20,950 bases of DNA from Actinomycetes bacterium. Its GTDB lineage: Bacteria; Actinomycetota; Actinomycetes; JAHEKZ01. A model generated the notes under the pieces. That model was not told where the DNA came from and ran no database searches. It saw only the letters and a program-made list of their open reading frames with translations. This document shows positions 16,230 to 20,950 of this stretch, in pieces; the first letter of the stretch is position 1; every line of letters begins with the position of its first letter. The position numbers were made by a program, and so were the translations under genes. The stretch spans positions 1 through 20,950 of the forward strand of contig JAJAYM010000199.1 in assembly GCA_027117675.1 (NCBI GenBank), read 5' to 3'.

Positions 16230-17048
16230 CTAGGGCTCGACCGGCAGCCAGCTACTGAGGTCACGTCCGAGCCACCGTGAGAGTGCCAGGTTCTCCTCGT
16301 GAAACGCGGCACGCAAGTCAGCTGCCAGCCCCGCGTCGATCGGCGGGTATCCATCCTGAAGCCCGGCGTCATTGCGGCGCCGCAACCGCCGCTTCGACTG
16401 TCCGTCTGCGCTGTTGACCGTGCGCTCGGCGAAAGTGTTCTTCGAGAGAACTTCTACTTCGGCAACTCCCCCAGGATCGAGGCCAACGAACGTGCAGGTC
16501 GTTGCCAGCACACCTCGGGGATCTGCACTCAAGTCGTCCATGAGGTGCACGAGGAGCCGTTCTCGGCCGACGCGTTCGGTCAGCGCCACCAGCTGACGCA
16601 GGTAGCGACCGCGGTCGAGATAGGAGTAGGCGGCCGGCTGACCGTCCTTGCTGTTTGACAAACGCTCAGGTTCGGCCGCAACCGCCTCGGCGAAGGTCGA
16701 CAGCGACTCCTTGCCCTTGCTGCGGGCAAACCAGTAGTGCGAGTAGGCGCGCGAGACCGGTTCTCGAAGAATCGCGACGAATCGTGCCGATGGCAGGGCG
16801 TCGACCATCGCATCTCTCGCCCTGTCCTTGTAGAGATAGAAGGGAGTCGACTCTCCCCACGCGACGTGTTCTGGGCCAGGTTGGAACTGTCCGGCGTACC
16901 ACTCGAGGCCGCGGTTCAGGTGCTTGTCGAAGAAATGCAGCTCTTTGGGCTCGGACATCCAGGCGTCCGGCAACTGCCCCAGAAGATCGTGGAGCGTGGT
17001 CGTTCCCGACTTCTGGGCACCGACGATGACAAAGGTGGGAAACGGCAC
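16230..17048 (-). CDS. PAPS-dependent sulfotransferase (heparan sulfotransferase-like)
   Basis: This 272-residue protein would transfer a sulfuryl group from PAPS to an acceptor hydroxyl or amine. It has the 5'-phosphosulfate loop GAQKSGTTTLHDLL (from residue 10), SEPKELHFFD with a Glu at the usual catalytic position (36), and the 3'-phosphate site FVAILREPVSRAYSHYW with Arg95 and Ser103. The C-terminal half is typical of Sulfotransfer_1/3 proteins (YLDRGRYLRQL). No signal peptide or membrane segment is seen. The start is GTG at 17048. It has no Shine-Dalgarno sequence, but TAGAGT (17055-17060) ends 6 bases upstream, so a leaderless transcript is possible. It lies 35 bases after a terC gene. 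It is the least conserved-looking member of this neighbourhood; the acceptor is unknown. Confidence 0.92.
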   Translation of the reverse strand: MPFPTFVIVGAQKSGTTTLHDLLGQLPDAWMSEPKELHFFDKHLNRGLEWYAGQFQPGPEHVAWGESTPFYLYKDRARDAMVDALPSARFVAILREPVSRAYSHYWFARSKGKESLSTFAEAVAAEPERLSNSKDGQPAAYSYLDRGRYLRQLVALTERVGRERLLVHLMDDLSADPRGVLATTCTFVGLDPGGVAEVEVLSKNTFAERTVNSADGQSKRRLRRRNDAGLQDGYPPIDAGLAADLRAAFHEENLALSRWLGRDLSSWLPVEP

Positions 17049-17083
17049 GATTCGACTCTAGACGGCGAACCGCGCGACAGAGA

Positions 17084-18088
17084 TCAAGGCCCGGGATCGC
17101 CTTCGTCGCCGTGCGACCGATGACCGTGCAGGGAACCACTGTGCGCATGCGCTGACGGGTCGCGGCTGGCCTTGATCAGGCTAGCCACGATCGTGACAGT
17201 GAGCGTCACGAGGATGAACGCCAACGACGCCGCCGTCGGAATCTTGGGCACCTCGGGTATCACCTCGTGGAAGAAGGTGAGGATGAGTTTGATGCCGATG
17301 AACCCCAAGATGATGGACAGGCCGACGGCGAGGTAGACCAGCTTGTCGAGCAGGTTGTGCAGGACAAAGAAGAGCGCTCTGAGCCCGAGTAGGGCAAACG
17401 CGTTCGCGGCAAACACCAAGAACGGCTCCTGGGTGACACCGAAGGTGGCCGGGATCGAGTCCAGGGCGAAGAGCAGATCGGTCGACCCGATAGCAACAAG
17501 TACGAGGGCCAGCGGCGTCCAGAACCGGACACCATCTTTGGTGATCCGAAGTGCGTTGCCGTGGTACTCCTCAGTGATGTTGAGACGCCTTCGCGCTAGC
17601 CGTAGTACCGCGTTGTCGTCCAAGTCGGCGTCCTCGTTGCGGTGTCGGTAGAGCTGCACGGCGGTCCAGATCAAGAAGAGCCCGAAGATCACGAAGGTGA
17701 AGGCAAAGTACTGAAGCGCAGCTGCCCCAACGGCAATGAAGATTGTGCGCAGCACCAGGGCGAGGGCGACACCGATGAGCAGCGCGCGTTGTTGCAGAAC
17801 GCTGGGGACCCCAAACTTGGCAAAGATGATCACGAAGATGAAGAGGTTGTCGACGGACAGGCTCTTCTCAACGAGCCACGCCGCGTAGTACTGGGTGCCA
17901 TAGTCGGCCCCTGCTTGCGTCCACACGAGGACGCCAAAGGCAAGCGCAACCCCGACGTAGAACAGCGACCAAAGGGTGGCCTCACGCATGGACACGTCAT
18001 GGGGGTTGCGGCCAACGACAAAGTCCACAGTGAGTAGGACCAGAACCAGCGCGACCGTTGCGGCCCATGCCCAGAGGGGAACATCCAT
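17084..18088 (-). CDS. TerC-family integral membrane protein (His-rich tail)
   Basis: TerC-family proteins are polytopic membrane proteins tied to tellurite resistance, manganese export and metal loading of secreted proteins. This 334-residue copy has about nine hydrophobic segments and both family signatures: EKSLSVDNLFIFVIIFAKF near the third helix and STDLLFALDSIPATFGVTQEPF in the second half, whose acidic residues form the presumed metal path. The C-terminal 27 residues are hydrophilic and His-rich (HAH, HGH, SHG), which suggests metal binding; the neighbouring paralogue lacks this tail. The start is ATG at 18088 with a weak GGGG just upstream. It lies 41 bases after the second terC gene and probably shares its transcript. 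Substrate is inferred only. Confidence 0.93.
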   Translation of the reverse strand: MDVPLWAWAATVALVLVLLTVDFVVGRNPHDVSMREATLWSLFYVGVALAFGVLVWTQAGADYGTQYYAAWLVEKSLSVDNLFIFVIIFAKFGVPSVLQQRALLIGVALALVLRTIFIAVGAAALQYFAFTFVIFGLFLIWTAVQLYRHRNEDADLDDNAVLRLARRRLNITEEYHGNALRITKDGVRFWTPLALVLVAIGSTDLLFALDSIPATFGVTQEPFLVFAANAFALLGLRALFFVLHNLLDKLVYLAVGLSIILGFIGIKLILTFFHEVIPEVPKIPTAASLAFILVTLTVTIVASLIKASRDPSAHAHSGSLHGHRSHGDEGDPGP

Positions 18089-18129
18089 CCCCAGAGCCTA
18101 CCAACAACACGCGAAGCCAGATTCGCGGG

Positions 18130-19110
18130 TCAGCCGGTGCGGTCGCCGCGCCGGGTGTGCAGCAGGCTCGCGATAGCCGTCACGACCAGGACCGTCACGA
18201 TCACTCCCAAGCTGATCGTCACCGGGATCTTCAGCGCCCACTCGACATGCTCCCCACCGTTGATGAACGGGAGGGTATTGGTGTGCAGCGCCTCGAGGAT
18301 CAACTTGACGCCGATAAAGCCGAGCACCACCGCCAACCCGATGCTGAGGAAGACCAGCCGGTCCAGGAGGCCCCCGAGCAGGAAGTAGAGCTGGCGGAGC
18401 CCCATCAGCGCGAAGGCGTTGGCCGTGAAGACCAAGTACGGCTCCTGAGTGAGCCCGAAGATGGCCGGGATGGAGTCAAGAGCGAAGAGTAGGTCGGTGG
18501 TTCCGATCGCCACCATGACGACGAGCATCGGGGTGAAAAGCTTCCGTCCGTCAACCACGGTCCGAAACCGGTTGCCGTCATAGACGTCGGTAGTAGGGAG
18601 TACCGCTTTGACCCAACGAATCACCCGGTTCTCGCGGAACTCCTCACTCTCCTCCTCGTCGTGCTTGGCCAGGTGATAGGCGGTGTAGATCAAGAACGCA
18701 CCAAAGAGGTAGAACACCCAGGAGAACCTGGTGATCGCTGCCGCACCTAGCGCGATGAACCCCGCGCGCATGATCAAGGCCAAAGCAATCCCGATCAGCA
18801 GGACAAGCTGTTGACTCTGCCGCGGTACCCGAAAGCGCGACATGATGATGACGAAGACAAAGAGGTTGTCGACCGAGAGTGAGTACTCGGTCAGCCAGCC
18901 GGCATAGAACTGCCCGGCATACTCGCCGCCGAACTGGGTGGCGATGAAAACGCCGAAGGCGATCGCGGCTGCCACGTAGAAGGCCGTCCACAGTGACGCC
19001 TCGCGCATCGAGACCGCATGGGGCCTGCGGACGGCGACCACGAAGTCGAGTGCGAAGACAGCAACCAAACCAACGAGGGTGACTACCCACAGCGTGCTGT
19101 CGATCTGCAC
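18130..19110 (-). CDS. TerC-family integral membrane protein
   Basis: This second TerC-family protein (326 residues) is a tandem paralogue of the next gene downstream. It has the same helix order and signatures: EYSLSVDNLFVFVIIMSRF, GTTDLLFALDSIPAIFGLTQEPY and GFIGVKLILEALH. An acidic and charged cytoplasmic loop (KHDEEESEEFRENR) sits between the two halves. The C-terminus is short and basic, with no His tail. The GTG at 19110 has an excellent ribosome binding site, AAAGGAG at 19115-19121, 4 bases before the start. It lies 91 bases after the uvrB stop. I saw no yybP-ykoY manganese riboswitch in that gap, although such RNAs often precede terC genes elsewhere. A role in metal homeostasis is inferred from the family. 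Confidence 0.93.
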   Translation of the reverse strand: MQIDSTLWVVTLVGLVAVFALDFVVAVRRPHAVSMREASLWTAFYVAAAIAFGVFIATQFGGEYAGQFYAGWLTEYSLSVDNLFVFVIIMSRFRVPRQSQQLVLLIGIALALIMRAGFIALGAAAITRFSWVFYLFGAFLIYTAYHLAKHDEEESEEFRENRVIRWVKAVLPTTDVYDGNRFRTVVDGRKLFTPMLVVMVAIGTTDLLFALDSIPAIFGLTQEPYLVFTANAFALMGLRQLYFLLGGLLDRLVFLSIGLAVVLGFIGVKLILEALHTNTLPFINGGEHVEWALKIPVTISLGVIVTVLVVTAIASLLHTRRGDRTG

Positions 19111-19114
19111 TGCG

Positions 19115-19121
19115 CTCCTTT
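19115..19121 (-). promoter_or_regulatory. Ribosome binding site of the upstream terC gene
   Basis: AAAGGAG on the minus strand lies 4 bases before GTG at 19110 and fixes that start. The rest of the 91-base gap to uvrB shows no convincing promoter, riboswitch or terminator. Confidence 0.7.
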
Positions 19122-19201
19122 AAACGAAGGGGGGGCGAGACCGCGTTGCCGGGATCGGAGCGCTCAGCAGGTGATACGCGGGGCCTCAGGCACATTCTGG
19201 T

Positions 19202-20950
19202 CTACCCAGGCACGCCAGCTTCACGCATCCCCCTGAGCTCCTTCTTGAGCTCGCGGATCTCATCGCGCAGGCGGGCAGCGACCTCGAACTGCAGGTCGAC
19301 CGCAGCCGCTTGCATCTGGTCAGTGAGCTGGCCGATGAGATAAGCCAGGTCAGCGCTCGGCAGGGTGGACAGGTCGGCTGCATGGCGCCCCACGTCCCGA
19401 GAACCGAAGCCAGGGACGGGGGCCTTGCCACGACTCTGAGTACGGCCCGATCCCCCCAGGAGTTCGGTGGTGTCGGCTACCTCACGCGCCAGCATCTCGG
19501 TGATGTCCCCGATCCGCTTCCGGAGCGGCTCTGGATCAAGTCCGTGCTCGGTGTTATAGGCGATCTGCTTGGCGCGACGCCGGTTCGTCTCATCGATCGC
19601 GTGCTGCATCGAAGGGGTGATCCTGTCGGCGTACATATGCACCTGCCCCGAGACGTTACGGGCAGCACGTCCAATGGTCTGGATCAAAGAAGTGCCGGAG
19701 CGAAGGAAGCCCTCCTTGTCGGCGTCCAAGATCGCCACCAGAGAGACTTCCGGAAGGTCAAGACCCTCGCGAAGCAGGTTGATCCCGACCAGGACGTCGT
19801 ACTCCCCCATCCGAAGCTCGCGCAGTAACTCGACCCGGCGCAGAGTGTCGACCTCGGAGTGCAGGTAGCGCACCCGCACGCCGAGGTCGAGCAGGTAGTC
19901 GGTGAGATCCTCAGACATCTTCTTGGTCAAGGTGGTGACCAAGACCCGTTCGTGCCGCTCTTCCCTCAGCCGAATCTCGTGGATCAGGTCGTCGATCTGC
20001 CCCGACGTTGGCTTGATGATGACCTCGGGGTCGATCAGGCCGGTCGGACGGATGACCTGCTCGACGACGCCTTGACCTCGACCTAGCTCGTACTTACCAG
20101 GTGTGGCTGACAGGTAGACCGTCTGACCAACTCTTTCGACAAACTCAGCAAAGGTAAGTGGACGGTTGTCCATGGCGCTCGGCAGCCGGAAGCCATGGTC
20201 GACGAGAGTGCGTTTGCGCGACATATCACCTTCGTACATGGCACCGATCTGCGGCACCGTCACGTGTGACTCATCGATCACGAGGAGGAAGTCTTCTGGA
20301 AAGTAGTCGAGCAAGCAGTTCGGCGGAGTTCCAGCAGCGCGCCCGTCCAGGTGGCGTGAGTAGTTCTCGATTCCTGAGCACGAACCGACCTGTCGCATCA
20401 TCTCGATGTCGTACGTGGTGCGCATCCGGAGCCGCTGCGCCTCAAGAAGCTTGTTCTGCTGTTCGAGCTCGGCGAGTCGATCGGCGAGCTCGACGTCGAT
20501 CGCGCTGATCGCTCGCTCCATGCTCTCCGGCCCGGCGGCGTAGTGCGAGGCAGGGAAGATGTACATCTCCTCGTCTTCGGTGATCACCTCTCCGGTCAAC
20601 GGATGGAGCGTCGAGAGTCGTTCGATCTCGTCACCAAAGAACTCGATACGCACTGCGTGCAACTCGTACACCGGGATCACCTCGACCGTGTCGCCCCGAA
20701 CCCGGAAAGTTCCTCGGGTGAAGGCAAGGTCGTTGCGGGTGTACTGAACGTCGACCAGGTGTCGGAGCAGACTCTGACGGTCGATCGAGTCACCGACCCG
20801 CACCTTGACCATCCGATCGACGTACTCCTGAGGCGTGCCAAGGCCGTAGATCGCCGAGACGGTCGCAACCACGATCGTGTCGCGCCTCGTCAACAGACTG
20901 TTGGTGGCCGAGTAGCGCAGCCGCTCAACTTCGTCGTTGATCGCGGTGTC
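19202..20950 (-). CDS. uvrB: Excinuclease ABC subunit UvrB, 5'-truncated by window edge
   Basis: UvrB is the damage-verifying helicase-like subunit of nucleotide excision repair; it receives DNA from UvrA and recruits UvrC. The frame is open to the right edge (first codon at 20948-20950), so about 110 N-terminal residues with Walker A are outside. The 582 residues seen include TRRDTIVVATVSAIYGLG, Walker B in LLVIDESH, YLSATPGKYEL, VLVTTLTKKMSEDL, GINLLREGLDLPEV, DADKEGFLRS, QTIGRAARN, and the C-terminal UVR domain (QMQAAAVDLQFEVAARLRDE) that binds UvrC. The leftmost internal start at 20893 is not the gene start. It ends 91 bases before the tandem terC genes on the same strand. Confidence 0.98.
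   Translation of the reverse strand, partial: DTAINDEVERLRYSATNSLLTRRDTIVVATVSAIYGLGTPQEYVDRMVKVRVGDSIDRQSLLRHLVDVQYTRNDLAFTRGTFRVRGDTVEVIPVYELHAVRIEFFGDEIERLSTLHPLTGEVITEDEEMYIFPASHYAAGPESMERAISAIDVELADRLAELEQQNKLLEAQRLRMRTTYDIEMMRQVGSCSGIENYSRHLDGRAAGTPPNCLLDYFPEDFLLVIDESHVTVPQIGAMYEGDMSRKRTLVDHGFRLPSAMDNRPLTFAEFVERVGQTVYLSATPGKYELGRGQGVVEQVIRPTGLIDPEVIIKPTSGQIDDLIHEIRLREERHERVLVTTLTKKMSEDLTDYLLDLGVRVRYLHSEVDTLRRVELLRELRMGEYDVLVGINLLREGLDLPEVSLVAILDADKEGFLRSGTSLIQTIGRAARNVSGQVHMYADRITPSMQHAIDETNRRRAKQIAYNTEHGLDPEPLRKRIGDITEMLAREVADTTELLGGSGRTQSRGKAPVPGFGSRDVGRHAADLSTLPSADLAYLIGQLTDQMQAAAVDLQFEVAARLRDEIRELKKELRGMREAGVPG

Noticed and set aside
19111..19201. yybP-ykoY manganese riboswitch before the terC genes
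   Set aside because: The gap is only 91 bases and I could not find the conserved paired elements; only a ribosome binding site is clear. A covariance model search (Rfam RF00080) with a significant hit would reverse this.

Overview
The window is a high-GC bacterial chromosome segment from an actinomycete-type organism (phylum Actinomycetota). The evidence is RbpA (an actinobacterial RNA polymerase-binding protein), a WhiA closely resembling the mycobacterial and streptomycete proteins, a mycothiol-dependent maleylpyruvate isomerase-family protein, and actinobacterial versions of Pgk, Gap, Tal, UvrA and UvrC. Many GTG starts are used. I favour a lineage outside the classical mycobacteria and streptomycetes (Acidimicrobiia-like), but only as a moderate inference.

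Layout: (1) Positions 2-2415, + strand: the 3' part of transketolase followed by transaldolase, the non-oxidative pentose phosphate branch. (2) Positions 2412-14672, - strand: a long, tightly packed run. In transcription order it is uvrA, a Rieske [2Fe-2S] lipoprotein-like gene, uvrC, rapZ, yvcK, whiA, gap, pgk, tpiA, secG and rbpA. Many junctions are very short or overlapping (rapZ/yvcK share 4 bases, pgk/tpiA share 1), so much of it is probably co-transcribed. It links nucleotide excision repair, the conserved rapZ-yvcK-whiA group, lower glycolysis, protein export and RNA polymerase regulation. (3) Positions 14830-16217, + strand: a divergent pair, a DinB/MDMPI-fold protein and a glyoxalase II-like metallo-beta-lactamase hydrolase. 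(4) Positions 16230-20950, - strand: 5'-truncated uvrB at the right edge, then two tandem TerC-family membrane proteins and a PAPS-dependent sulfotransferase.

All three UvrABC genes lie in this window. No tRNA, rRNA, CRISPR array, insertion sequence or phage gene was seen. No gene-free stretch exceeds 300 bases; the longest is the 157-base divergent region between uvrA and the MDMPI-like gene.

Most of the window is conserved housekeeping DNA, and I do not see a convincing undescribed system. The points most worth a second look are: the Rieske gene, whose Tat lipoprotein signal has no in-frame canonical start and may carry a 2-base frameshift; an Ala replacing the signature Ser in the first ABC signature of UvrA; an Asp-rich extension of YvcK encoded by a 9-bp tandem repeat; a hairpin with competing pairings between secG and rbpA; and the paired MDMPI-like and MBL hydrolase genes.
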